A stretch of 64,000 nucleotides of DNA from Galactobacillus timonensis (lineage in GTDB: Bacteria; Bacillota_I; Bacilli_A; Erysipelotrichales; Erysipelotrichaceae), in the NCBI RefSeq assembly GCF_900240265.1, contig NZ_LT964739.1, forward strand, positions 363,126 through 427,125, read 5' to 3'. Position 1 is the first letter of the stretch. Each line of letters opens with the position of its first letter. The notes beneath the pieces are model-generated. The model saw nothing but the letters and a program-made list of their open reading frames with translations, ran no database searches and was not told where the DNA came from. Of this stretch, positions 54,501-61,580 are shown piece by piece. The position numbers were made by a program, and so were the translations under genes.

Positions 54501-56781
54501 CATCCGGCAGACCTTTGCTTGTTGTAATGGCAGTCGAAGTCAATGCTGTTCCGTCATAGACCTTCCCGGCGTCCTTCACCGTCAACGTGATTTCGGATGT
54601 ATTTGACGTTATCGTCAGTTTTCCTGGCTTCATTGAAATCGAATAGTTATTTTCATTAAAACGATCCTTTGTCGTATAGCTGATCGAATTGTCGGCACTG
54701 CCTACTTTCGTAATCGAGCCCGTCGCCTTAACGCTGCTGACTTCACCATCCACGAAACCATCACCGCCGACCGTCACCTGATCATTCGTCAGCGCAGTTC
54801 CGTCATACTCTTTCGTATCGCCGGCTGATTCAAGGGTTACCTGACGCTTTTTGATAGTGAGAGTGCCCGGCGCAACGCTGATATGAAACCCAGTCGTAAC
54901 ATCCCTCCCCTGAGAGGTATTAACCTTGATTGCACCGTCAGGTGTGGAAACTGTATTGGTGTAGGTTCCGACCTTTGTGCCTTGAGCCATTTCATTGGTT
55001 ACATTGCTCAAACCGGTAACCTGATACGTCGTACCATTGAGGGTCACATTTATTGAATTTGTACCTGCCTCGACCTCGGTTCCGTTCACGGTAAATCCAG
55101 AAAGACTGTGTTCCTTTCCATCATAAGTAACCGTATCATCCTTACCCTGAATCAGTATTGTCTGTGACTCAATCGGGACCGACACACTGGCGCTGCCGGT
55201 CTGTGCCACAGAAGTAGTAAATTTGGCGTCAGGGAAAGAATAGGAATACGTCAATCCGGAATAGATATTAAAGTTCACCGCCTGCTTCGCACAGTCTTCT
55301 GCAGTCACCGTATAGGAAAAGCTTCCGGTCCATGTACCACTTCCCGTCTTCGCAAGGCTCGAAATCTCAATCGACGTCCCATCGATCTCTGCATAGGTTG
55401 CACCACTGGTCAAAGAAACCGTGATCCCCTTCGTCTTCGTCTCAGTAGGCGTGATCGTTGCTGTAACAGTGATGGTGTCTCCCGGTAGAACCTTTTCCTT
55501 ATCGCTCTTTGCCGAGACACTGATGCCGACCGGCTCCGTATCAACCTTGAACTCAATTCCAGCATTATTGTCAGCGGCACGGTAATAGCCGAACACGATC
55601 TGATATCCTTCTGCATTTGCCCGCTGAATCAGGTTTTTGAATCCCGCATAATTTGCAATGGAGCCATAGCCGCTGAAGTTTCCATTCAAACCTTCAATCG
55701 GATAGAAGTTGTTCAGCGAATTACTGGAGTTGAGACCCGTAATCAGATACCCGTCCTCCGCCTTGGCAAACACCAGCAGGTTACCCCGCACATTGTTGCC
55801 GCTGCGGAAACTCTTCAAAGTTACCGTTTCACCGCTGGTGATCGGCGTCAGAGGAACCAGATCCGCATTGCTCGTATCATCATAGACATTATTGCCGTTA
55901 TAACCCTGGTTCCATGCCGCAATGGCCACCTGCGCATGGTCAAAGGTACCCTTTACCGTCGTATCATAGCCGCTGCTGATGGAGCCAACAACATAGTTTG
56001 AAAACGACGAAGCCGCAAACTCCGCTCCGGTATCATCAACTTTTGCGTCGGTGACTTCACTGACCTTCCCCGAATCATCCTGATGCAGCAGATAGAACTC
56101 ATCACCATCTACCGTCGCATTGGAAGGAAACGAAATTGTCACGTGGACCGCATCCGTCTTAACCGGCTCCACTTCCGCGTTATCTGCATCATAGAACGTG
56201 ATATTGACGCCTGTCGCATCCACGGTGCCGGCCCCAAGAACCTGCTGCGCAATCGCCATCGCATCCGCACTCTTAAGGTCACTCACCTTCATCGTCACAT
56301 CCTGTGCAAAGGCGCCTGCATCGGCGACAGCCGTAACCTGAATATGTGACGCCGTTTCCGCGGTATAGGTCTGTGAGGCGGTTGTGACTTCTGTTTCCTC
56401 CGGCTCCGCATTTAAAGCAGCCGCATCATCCGCGGTCGCATTTGTGTCAGCAGAATCCGTCTGCGTCCCATCGGTATTTTCTACATCTCCCGACGCAGGT
56501 TCCTGATCGGATCCGGTTGTATCCGTTGTCCCGGTTTCCGTTGTTGCGCCGTCTGTCGTTCCGGTTGTTTCTGTGTCTGCGGCGTCTGTACCAGTATCTG
56601 TACCGTTATCGGAAGAATCCGTGGATGTTCCCGTATCGGCAGTATCTGTCGACTCCGTCGGCCCGGTCGTTTCCACGGTCGTCGTACCGCTTCCAGTATC
56701 TTCTGCATAAACCGCTGTATATGGGCTGACCAGATTCATCAGCAACAACGTTGATAATAACAATCCATTCAATCTCTTCAT
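51526..56781 (-). CDS. Giant secreted MBG-repeat surface protein, C-terminal anchor truncated
   Basis: A 1751-residue exported protein. A signal peptide (MKRLNGLLLSTLLLMNLVSPYTAVYA) is followed by about 80 residues of Thr/Ser/Asp/Glu-rich linker, an adhesin-like region of about 430 residues, then thirteen MBG-type beta repeats (YDGxxLT). The protein ends ESAPPVSSRKLSPQTGVTGSGE: a sortase-like LSPQTG motif without the hydrophobic helix and basic tail needed for wall anchoring. A terminator hairpin follows nine bases after the stop, so the missing part is gone rather than out of frame. ATG at 56781 follows AAGGAGG. It probably works outside the cell as adhesin or matrix protein; it may now be released. 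Confidence 0.85.
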   Translation of the reverse strand: MKRLNGLLLSTLLLMNLVSPYTAVYAEDTGSGTTTVETTGPTESTDTADTGTSTDSSDNGTDTGTDAADTETTGTTDGATTETGTTDTTGSDQEPASGDVENTDGTQTDSADTNATADDAAALNAEPEETEVTTASQTYTAETASHIQVTAVADAGAFAQDVTMKVSDLKSADAMAIAQQVLGAGTVDATGVNITFYDADNAEVEPVKTDAVHVTISFPSNATVDGDEFYLLHQDDSGKVSEVTDAKVDDTGAEFAASSFSNYVVGSISSGYDTTVKGTFDHAQVAIAAWNQGYNGNNVYDDTSNADLVPLTPITSGETVTLKSFRSGNNVRGNLLVFAKAEDGYLITGLNSSNSLNNFYPIEGLNGNFSGYGSIANYAGFKNLIQRANAEGYQIVFGYYRAADNNAGIEFKVDTEPVGISVSAKSDKEKVLPGDTITVTATITPTETKTKGITVSLTSGATYAEIDGTSIEISSLAKTGSGTWTGSFSYTVTAEDCAKQAVNFNIYSGLTYSYSFPDAKFTTSVAQTGSASVSVPIESQTILIQGKDDTVTYDGKEHSLSGFTVNGTEVEAGTNSINVTLNGTTYQVTGLSNVTNEMAQGTKVGTYTNTVSTPDGAIKVNTSQGRDVTTGFHISVAPGTLTIKKRQVTLESAGDTKEYDGTALTNDQVTVGGDGFVDGEVSSVKATGSITKVGSADNSISYTTKDRFNENNYSISMKPGKLTITSNTSEITLTVKDAGKVYDGTALTSTAITTSKGLPDGMTVSATTDGTITNVGYVANNITSYTIKDSAGTDVTKYFSNVITVPGVLTVTKRSVTLTSQGAEKAYDGTPLTSSGVTVGGDGFVPGEVSDIKASGTITKVGRVTNTITYMPNSGFIADNYEIEMNEGILAVTPNTTVITIQADNASKIYDGTALTSNQYTVSNLPDGFQVEAETAGSITSVGVAFNTITGYQIFNTNNNNEDVTDQFSGVTLKNGTLTILKRSVKLTSQSASKVYDGKALTAPDVTVSGDGFAAGEVSNITATGTITTSGSVINTITYTTAEGFKPDNYTIEMEQGTLTVLANRGEIVITAGSATKIYDGKALTESGADVAGLPSGFTISVMTSGSITDVGSVKNTVDSYIIKDSNGNEVTTEFTNIKTNDGTLTVTKRPVGLISQSVTREYNGKELTAPTVTIEGYGFVDGEVSEIAATGAATNVTDENGVVNAISYKTAESFKADNYEIYKKEGTLKITKASNTFVIIADSPYKDYDGEPLTATYSVIVPSGFDGYSATAKLTLHGSSVSSDDAQSITDAGSAYVMVTSYKLLDAAKQDVTKNFEDPLVIDGELNVYPRLLILTSASDTKEYDGTPLADSTVTVGGDGFAPGESFDIYASGSQTEVGDSPNTIPDLSTLKEKYPAGFKLSNYSVVPIEGTLSVTQNTSPIVVTAASQVKIYDGKPLTSGLYSVSGLPEGFSTEAELAGSVTNVTDYAEGNHTVSSVKILRNGEDVTSNFSNITTVSGTLRIVPASLAVEPVADTVYNGQEQKLIPNVAYDVGTSQYASSAKRAASSLGGISFLVRALSFENGADPSAPVPVKGTDYTLSYSVVSGDFVNAGSVIQVTVTAVDGGNYSGTVSEEYKIVPRKLSVVTYSASKDYDGTALTAGGSLSGAVESDGLRLVMTGSQTSAGSSDNTYVIDYGSALATNYEIESESLGTLTVFALAAKEAGRTCQDDGYGDGYVWNEAAQACVLESAPPVSSRKLSPQTGVTGSGE
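51690..55200 (-). repeat. Thirteen MBG repeats, mostly alternating A/B units
   Basis: Each unit is about 75-85 residues. One starter unit (TYDGKEHSL) is followed by five A/B pairs. A units read YDGTxLT…VTVGGDGFxxGEVS…DNYEI; B units read YDGxALT…LPDGF…GSITxVG…DVTxxFS…GTLT. Two diverged end units (VYNGQEQ, DYDGTALTAGG) close the array. Confidence 0.85.
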
Positions 56782-56829
56782 CGCCTGCCTCCTTCCCAAA
56801 AACCGAAGAATAATAAACGATCGCATCAG

Positions 56830-56858
56830 ATACTAGGATCAATATTTGTCAATGTCAA
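56830..56858 (-). promoter_or_regulatory. Promoter of the MBG-repeat protein gene
   Basis: TTGACA (56853-56858), 17 bases, TAGTAT (56830-56835) on the minus strand. Upstream at 56887-56904 lies an inverted repeat ATATCT-TTTATT-AGATAT that could be an operator. Confidence 0.65.
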
Positions 56859-56996
56859 ATAAACAGATTTGTTAATTTTGTGTCATATATCTTTTATTAG
56901 ATATTTGATGCAAAAATACATGTAACAAGTGGATTTAAGCTATATTGCATAATTCATTCCCCGCTTTTGCCAGATCCGTAGGAAAGCTTTCCACGC

Positions 56997-57028
56997 AAAA
57001 ACCGGCTCCCGCGTTCAGCCAGAGCCGG
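56997..57028 (-). terminator. Terminator of the carboxypeptidase gene
   Basis: Perfect 7-bp stem CCGGCTC/GAGCCGG with a 13-base loop followed by TTTTT on the minus strand. Confidence 0.85.
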
Positions 57029-57056
57029 CACAGCACCATTTCAGTAACTGTCTCAT

Positions 57057-58370
57057 TTATTTCCTGCGCCGCGATTTTCGAACCAGCACAAGCAACATCA
57101 CCGCAACACCCGCAAGCAGCGCAAGCGCACCGCCCTTTTCCTGCAGCAGCGTACGTACACTGCCGGCAAACGTCTTCGTCACCGTCGTATCCAGATACAG
57201 GTCACTCTCAGCATACAGACGATCATAGGCATAGATCTGCACCTTACCGATGACGGTACCTTCGCTCACCGGCGCATCGATAACTTCAGGCACATCCACA
57301 TAAACATGCAGACTGGAATCTGATGGAAGAATGCCCGCAACCGTCTCTGCCGCCACCGCCTCAACCTGCGTCATATCGCCATTGCGCACCCGGAGAGATA
57401 CCACCGGGTTTCCTGCAACGACCGGCTCCTCATACGCGTAATGCGCACCGTAATAGTTATAGATCGTGGCCGCATCCTCAATCGCCGCCGGATAATAATA
57501 CGGCTCCTTGTAGGCATGGGCATTGATCAGCAGAAGGTGCAGACTGCCCGCATCACAAAGACTCGCCAGACAGTGACGCGCCTCAATCGTATAGCCGCCC
57601 TTGCCGCCGATAAAACCCGGGATCGAAAAATGCGTATCCCATGCCGGATCATATTCATCGAGATAGAACAGCACATAATTATCCATCGACAGCCCGTCAG
57701 GATACGTCTTCACCGGCGTCGACACATATTTCCGCGTATGGATCACTTCCATGAACGTTTCATTCTGCATACAGTACTTCAGCAGCTTCGCAAGATCCCG
57801 GCACGTCGAATAGTGGTTATCATCATGCAGGCCCGTCGTATTAACGAAGTGGGTATCAAGCATCCCAAGCTCCTGCGCCTTCTGATTCATCAGATCAACA
57901 AACGCCTCTTCACTGCCGCTGACATAGAGCGCCAGCGCCCGGCAGCAGTCCGCTCCACTCGGCAATAAGACACCATAAATCAGATCCAGCGCCGTCGGCG
58001 TATCACCATACCAGTAGCCTGCCCGATTGGCGCTTGCCTCAATCAACCCCGCCAGCGTCGTCCGCGTAATCTCAATCGTCACATTTTCCGGATCCGGAAT
58101 GTTCTCGAGCGCAACAATCGCTGTCATCATCTTAGTGAGACTCGCCGGAAACATCCGCTGAATACTGCCCTCATCCAGCAGGACACTGCCCGTATCCAGA
58201 TCCTCAAGATAGTAATATTCACTGCTCAGCGTCAATGTTTCTTCCGGCGCATACGTGGAAGGATCATCAACCACCGTCGCCGTCTGCGGCTTACCACAGC
58301 CCGCCAAAAGCAGCGATCCGCTCAGCACTGCTATAAAGAAACACTGCCCCATGTTCCTATACATCGTCAT
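57057..58370 (-). CDS. D-alanyl-D-alanine carboxypeptidase family protein (PBP5-like), variant motifs
   Basis: A 437-residue serine D,D-peptidase of the S11/PBP5 group that would trim the terminal D-Ala of peptidoglycan stems. The SxxK motif is FPASLTKMMTAIVAL. The other two motifs deviate: SxN reads LLPSGADCCRAL (Ala for Asn) and KTG reads IGGKGGYTIEA (KGG). It has a lipobox-like LLAGC after the signal sequence and a C-terminal helix (ALALLAGVAVMLLVLV) with a basic end, giving potentially two membrane ties. ATG 58370 has no clear ribosome site; TATACT lies seven bases upstream. Activity may be reduced or altered. Confidence 0.82.
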   Translation of the reverse strand: MTMYRNMGQCFFIAVLSGSLLLAGCGKPQTATVVDDPSTYAPEETLTLSSEYYYLEDLDTGSVLLDEGSIQRMFPASLTKMMTAIVALENIPDPENVTIEITRTTLAGLIEASANRAGYWYGDTPTALDLIYGVLLPSGADCCRALALYVSGSEEAFVDLMNQKAQELGMLDTHFVNTTGLHDDNHYSTCRDLAKLLKYCMQNETFMEVIHTRKYVSTPVKTYPDGLSMDNYVLFYLDEYDPAWDTHFSIPGFIGGKGGYTIEARHCLASLCDAGSLHLLLINAHAYKEPYYYPAAIEDAATIYNYYGAHYAYEEPVVAGNPVVSLRVRNGDMTQVEAVAAETVAGILPSDSSLHVYVDVPEVIDAPVSEGTVIGKVQIYAYDRLYAESDLYLDTTVTKTFAGSVRTLLQEKGGALALLAGVAVMLLVLVRKSRRRK

Positions 58371-58393
58371 AGTCAAAGTATACAGGAACAGTC

Positions 58394-58439
58394 AAAAAAA
58401 GAAGCACGATCCGGCGGACACTGTGCCCAACAAATCGTG
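58394..58439 (-). terminator. Terminator or attenuator upstream of the carboxypeptidase gene
   Basis: CACGAT/ATCGTG outer arms with an inner GGCAC/GTGTC stem; the minus strand then runs CTTCTTTTTTT. It ends about 25 bases before the next start codon. Confidence 0.5.
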
Positions 58440-58650
58440 TTTCATCCCAAAAAAACACCTCCAGTTTCCAAGAAAATCGCCAAGGTTGTTTTGCCGGGTT
58501 TCGTAAACGATGCCGCCTGCGCCAGCACAAGCATGCTTATCCTGACGAATTCTTTAGAAAAAAACGGTTCCAGCAACCAGAAAGGCATACTATGACATCT
58601 GCGCATAGCGTCAGTCATAACATTGACACAGCATATCTACGCATTTTCCT

Positions 58651-58680
58651 TTGACGAACGAAACACAGCCTGTATATAAT
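58651..58680 (+). promoter_or_regulatory. tRNA-Leu promoter
   Basis: TTGACG (58651-58656), 18 bases, TATAAT (58675-58680), ten bases before the tRNA. Confidence 0.75.
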
Positions 58681-58690
58681 AATCAGGCAC

Positions 58691-58774
58691 GCGGCAGTGG
58701 TGGAACGGTAGACACGCACGCTTGAGGGGCGTGTGGAGAGATCCGTGCGGGTTCAAATCCCGCTTGCCGCACCA
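58691..58774 (+). tRNA. tRNA-Leu (anticodon GAG)
   Basis: 84 bases with class II long variable arm. Acceptor arms GCGGCAG and TTGCCGC pair; the anticodon stem CACGC/GCGTG encloses the loop TTGAGGG with GAG at the anticodon; the T arm GCGGGTTCAAATCCCGC is intact. The gene encodes its own CCA. It reads CUC/CUU leucine codons. Confidence 0.96.
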
Positions 58775-58783
58775 TAACAGATC

Positions 58784-58813
58784 AAAACCGCATTTCAACA
58801 GAAGTGCGGTTTT
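58784..58813 (+). terminator. Terminator of tRNA-Leu
   Basis: Perfect 9-bp stem AAAACCGCA/TGCGGTTTT with a 12-base loop, then CTTGTC. Confidence 0.8.
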
Positions 58814-58875
58814 CTTGTCATCTGGTCGATATCGCGAGATTGTCAAAGCACAGAAGGCGACAGAAAGAAAGGCAT

Positions 58876-58884
58876 TGCTATAAT
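58876..58884 (+). promoter_or_regulatory. Extended -10 promoter of the CobW gene pair
   Basis: TGC followed by TATAAT (58879-58884), 28 bases before the first ATG. Confidence 0.55.
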
Positions 58885-58911
58885 GATTAGCGCAACGAAA
58901 GTGAGGCAGAT

Positions 58912-60009
58912 ATGACAAAAGTAAACGTCATCTCAGGTTTTCTCGGAGCAGGGAAAACAACATTGATTCAGAAACTTCTCAAAGACGTATTCAAAAATGA
59001 AAAGGTTGTCCTCGTCGAAAATGAATTCGGCGAAATCGGCATCGACGGAGGATTCCTCAAAGATGCCGGCATCATCGTCAACGAAGTCAACGGCGGCTGC
59101 ATCTGCTGCACGCTGCAGGGCGACTTCCAGACTGCACTTGCAAAGGTACGTGACACCTACCATCCCGATCACATTCTGATCGAGCCGTCCGGCGTCGGCA
59201 AACTGTCCGACATCCTCGGTATCGTCAAGTCGGTTGACGGCCTTGAGCTTGACAGCTACAGCACCGTCGTTGATGCCAAGCGCTGCAAGACCTATCACAA
59301 GAACTTCAAGGAGTTCTTCGACGATCAGATTGCGACCGCTTCCTGCGTCATCCTCTCCCGTACTCAGATGGTCGACGAAGCAAAGATCCAGGAAGATCTC
59401 GATATTATCCGCGAACTCAACCCGGATGCGCGTATCATCACGACGCCATGGGACGAGCTGACCGGCGCCGCCATCTTCGAAGCCATGACGGGCTCCTCCG
59501 ACGGCTTCCCGGCAGGCATTGAAGCCATCGAGCCTGATGATGACGACGATGAGGATGATCACGAACATGAGCACGAGCATCACCATGATCATGACCATGA
59601 GGAACATGAACACCATCATCACCACGATGACGATGCCGAAGCAAAGGCAAATGAAGGCCTGAGCGAAGGCAACCGTATCCATCTCGGCGCCGACGAAGAT
59701 GAACACGAGCATCATCACCACCATCACCATGACGGTCTGGATGCGGATGATGTCTTTGACTCCATCGGCATCGAAACCATCAACAAATATTCAAAAGAAG
59801 AAATTGAAGCTGCCCTCAAGCAGCTGCCCGACAACATTGTCCGCGCCAAGGGCATCGTACCGTCCAAAGACGGCGGCTGGCTCTTCTTCGACTATGTTCC
59901 GGGCGATACCGATATCCGTGAAGGAAGCGCCGCCTACACCGGCCTCATCACTGTCATCGGCGAACATGTCGATGTCGAGCAGATGAAGAACCTCTTCGGA
60001 GTCCATTGA
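58912..60009 (+). CDS. CobW/COG0523 GTPase with histidine-rich metal-binding region
   Basis: A 365-residue G3E-family GTPase that hands metal ions, often zinc, to target proteins. It has Walker A GFLGAGKTT (residues 9-17), ENEFGEIGIDG, the metal-binding motif CICC at about 64-67, EPSG and a Walker-type SRTQMVD in place of NKxD. Between the GTPase and the CobW C-terminal domain (SKEEIEAALKQLPDNIVRAKG) lie two runs of alternating His/Asp/Glu, around residues 208-245 and 262-278, able to hold many metal ions. GAGG precedes the ATG. It is translationally coupled to a second COG0523 protein. No Zur-type operator was identified. Confidence 0.92.
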   Translation: MTKVNVISGFLGAGKTTLIQKLLKDVFKNEKVVLVENEFGEIGIDGGFLKDAGIIVNEVNGGCICCTLQGDFQTALAKVRDTYHPDHILIEPSGVGKLSDILGIVKSVDGLELDSYSTVVDAKRCKTYHKNFKEFFDDQIATASCVILSRTQMVDEAKIQEDLDIIRELNPDARIITTPWDELTGAAIFEAMTGSSDGFPAGIEAIEPDDDDDEDDHEHEHEHHHDHDHEEHEHHHHHDDDAEAKANEGLSEGNRIHLGADEDEHEHHHHHHHDGLDADDVFDSIGIETINKYSKEEIEAALKQLPDNIVRAKGIVPSKDGGWLFFDYVPGDTDIREGSAAYTGLITVIGEHVDVEQMKNLFGVH

Positions 60010-60950
60010 TGCCGACACCTGTCTACGTCTTTACCGGCTTTCTTGATTCCGGAAAAACAACGCTGATCCGCGACACTCTCAATGATCCTCAGTTCATGGA
60101 AGGTGCGGGACGCACGCTGATCCTGCGCTTCGAAGAAGGTGACACTGAATTCGATGAAGAATTTCTCACGTCGCACAACGCATTTCTTGAAACGTATGAC
60201 GACGTTAACGTTCTGACAGCTGAAAAGTGCCGCGAACTCGACACCATTTATCACCCGTTTCAGGTCTTCATCGAATGGAACGGAAGCGAGCCGCTGACGG
60301 AAACCGTCCTCAAAGACATGCCCGACTTCTGGCCCCTCGTCGAAATACTGACGACGGTCGACGGAAGCACCTTCGCCTCCTACATCCAGAACATGCGCTC
60401 CATGATGTTTGAGCAGCTGCGCTACAGCGACGTCATCATCGTCAACCGCTGCACGCCCGACATGTCCGGCACCATGTTCCGCGGCAACATCAAGGCCATC
60501 AATAAACGTGCCCAGATCTTCTATGAAGGAAACTTTGGAGAGCCTTGCGAATTCAAGGGAGGAACTCTCCCCTTCGATTTCAACGCCCCCGTCATCGACA
60601 TTCAGGACGATGACTACGGCCTCTGGTACATGGATGTCATGGATGATCCCGAAAAATACGAAGGCAAAGAAGTCATCCTCCGCGGCGCCTATGCCGAAGA
60701 TATTCCCGGCTATCATCAGTCCTTCGTCCTCGGGCGGCGGGCTATGGTGTGCTGCCAGGCAGACACCAGCCTCTGCGGCATTACGGTTACCGGCGTCAAG
60801 ATCAATGAAATGAAAAAGGACGACTGGTACAAGGTCAAAGGAAAGCTGAAAACCGTCGACCTCGAAGGCGGTGGAAAAACTGTCGTCCTCTACGCTGATG
60901 CTGTTCAGTACTACACTGCCCCGCAGGATCCATACGTTTATTTCAGTTAA
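60009..60950 (+). CDS. COG0523-like GTPase fused to a YcgQ/DUF1980-like domain
   Basis: A 313-residue two-domain protein. The N-terminal part is a G3E GTPase (FTGFLDSGKTTLIRDTL; IEWNGSEPL; DVIIVNRC) that lacks the CxCC metal motif. The C-terminal 115 residues resemble the OB-like C-domain of the TIGR03943/DUF1980 YcgQ proteins: MDVMDDPEKYEGKEVILRGAYAEDI, then FVLGRRAMVCCQADTSLCG with a conserved CC-x-AD turn. YcgQ-type proteins work with YcgR permeases and CobW GTPases in metal handling. This protein joins two of these functions. The ATG at 60009 shares one base with the previous stop (TGATG). A terminator follows directly. Confidence 0.82.
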   Translation: MPTPVYVFTGFLDSGKTTLIRDTLNDPQFMEGAGRTLILRFEEGDTEFDEEFLTSHNAFLETYDDVNVLTAEKCRELDTIYHPFQVFIEWNGSEPLTETVLKDMPDFWPLVEILTTVDGSTFASYIQNMRSMMFEQLRYSDVIIVNRCTPDMSGTMFRGNIKAINKRAQIFYEGNFGEPCEFKGGTLPFDFNAPVIDIQDDDYGLWYMDVMDDPEKYEGKEVILRGAYAEDIPGYHQSFVLGRRAMVCCQADTSLCGITVTGVKINEMKKDDWYKVKGKLKTVDLEGGGKTVVLYADAVQYYTAPQDPYVYFS

Positions 60951-60952
60951 GG

Positions 60953-60981
60953 AAAACGCAGCCGTTCCGCTGCGTTTTTTT
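60953..60981. terminator. Bidirectional terminator
   Basis: Perfect 10-bp stem AAAACGCAGC/GCTGCGTTTT with a six-base loop; T runs on both strands. It serves the CobW pair on the plus strand and the small frameshifted gene on the minus strand. Confidence 0.9.
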
Positions 60982-61176
60982 ATTTCCGTTTCAGATGATA
61001 GATATGTACACCTATCGTTCCAAGGCTGCCGTTATGGAATGTTTCTTCCGCGTCATAACCTTCATTCTTCAGCTCTTCCATCTCTTTTTTTGCCCGGATC
61101 CGATCCCCAGATCAGCCAGTAACCATCGTTCCCCATCCATCTGTTCCAAAGTAAAACCACGGGTTAATCTTATCAC
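60980..61176 (-). pseudogene. Small gene with a -1 frameshift at an A7 tract
   Basis: The first part starts at GTG (61176), ten bases after GGAGG, and reads VIRLTRGFTLEQMDGERWLLADLGIGSGQKK; it meets TGA soon after the A7 tract. The -1 frame continues EMEELKNEGYDAEETFHNGSLGTIGVHIYHLKRK and stops right at the terminator. The join lies at C-AAA-AAA-AG, where the zero frame presents the heptamer A AAA AAG, the same as the E. coli dnaX slip site. Either an indel in a homopolymer broke the gene or the product of about 66 residues is made by programmed frameshifting. No family recognised. Confidence 0.45.
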
Positions 61177-61490
61177 TGCCTCCAATCCTCCTGCACGCCT
61201 AACTGCTTAGCATTCAGGCAGATAGACGCAAGCACATCAAGCACCATTACAGACGTCGCTTCCGGTAAGCACCGCGAGACACCCTCGACAACTATCATCA
61301 TTTTCGGTCCACCACAATATAAAAGCAGCGAGAATTATTTCTCACTGCAGTATACCCAAAACCATATCTCCCCGCTCGCTATCGTCACGTCAGAGAACCA
61401 TCTGACGCATCGAAACGAAGGGAGGTTCAAACTCATTGTGTCACCTGAGCCGTTTTCAACAAAGCTGCCTCACAGCCGCAGGGTTCAACT
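61177..61490. other. Intergenic region behind the micro-peptide gene
   Basis: Holds a terminator hairpin (61321-61348), a perfect 7-bp hairpin CGTCAGA-GAACCA-TCTGACG (61388-61407) and a 33-codon minus-strand frame (61335-61436, starts MSLNLPSFRCVRWF) behind AGGTG that ends in the terminator stem. The frame may be chance. Confidence 0.35.
61317..61348 (-). terminator. Terminator of the secreted-protein/micro-peptide operon
   Basis: 10-bp stem with one G-U pair (61339-61348 with 61325-61334) and four-base loop; the minus strand continues TTTTATATTG. Confidence 0.65.
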
Positions 61491-61580
61491 TCATAAAACG
61501 TAATGAACCACAATGTAGATTACAACGCCAGTAATGAAGCCAAGAATACCAACAATCTTCAATTTCTTATCTGACTTCAT
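61491..61580 (-). CDS. 29-residue membrane micro-peptide
   Basis: The frame MKSDKKLKIVGILGFITGVVIYIVVHYVL has four lysines and an aspartate, then a single hydrophobic helix of about 20 residues. Its ATG overlaps the stop of the preceding 153-codon gene by four bases (ATGA), so it would be translated by coupling; that overlap is the main support. Small basic single-helix peptides behind a secreted protein can be immunity or accessory peptides. Function unknown. Confidence 0.55.
   Translation of the reverse strand: MKSDKKLKIVGILGFITGVVIYIVVHYVL

Larger units (their letters stand above)
58371..58690. other. Intergenic region upstream of tRNA-Leu
   Basis: No protein gene is supported. It holds a T-tailed minus-strand hairpin just upstream of the carboxypeptidase gene, a 17-codon minus-strand frame (MKHDLLGTVSAGSC…) behind GGAGGTG that runs through the hairpin, and the tRNA promoter. 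Confidence 0.4.

Noticed and set aside
51690..55200. Possible CRISPR-like regular repeats
   Set aside because: The repeats are protein-coding MBG units of about 240 bases with diverged sequence, not short identical repeats with unique spacers.
58637..58918. Minus-strand frame containing KRDLNPHG
   Set aside because: This well-known false protein arises from translating the reverse strand of a tRNA gene; the tRNA-Leu is clear.
58933..59730. Hydrophobic, Val/Met-rich minus-strand frame opposite the CobW gene
   Set aside because: It is the complement of the His/Asp-rich coding stretch; not a membrane protein.
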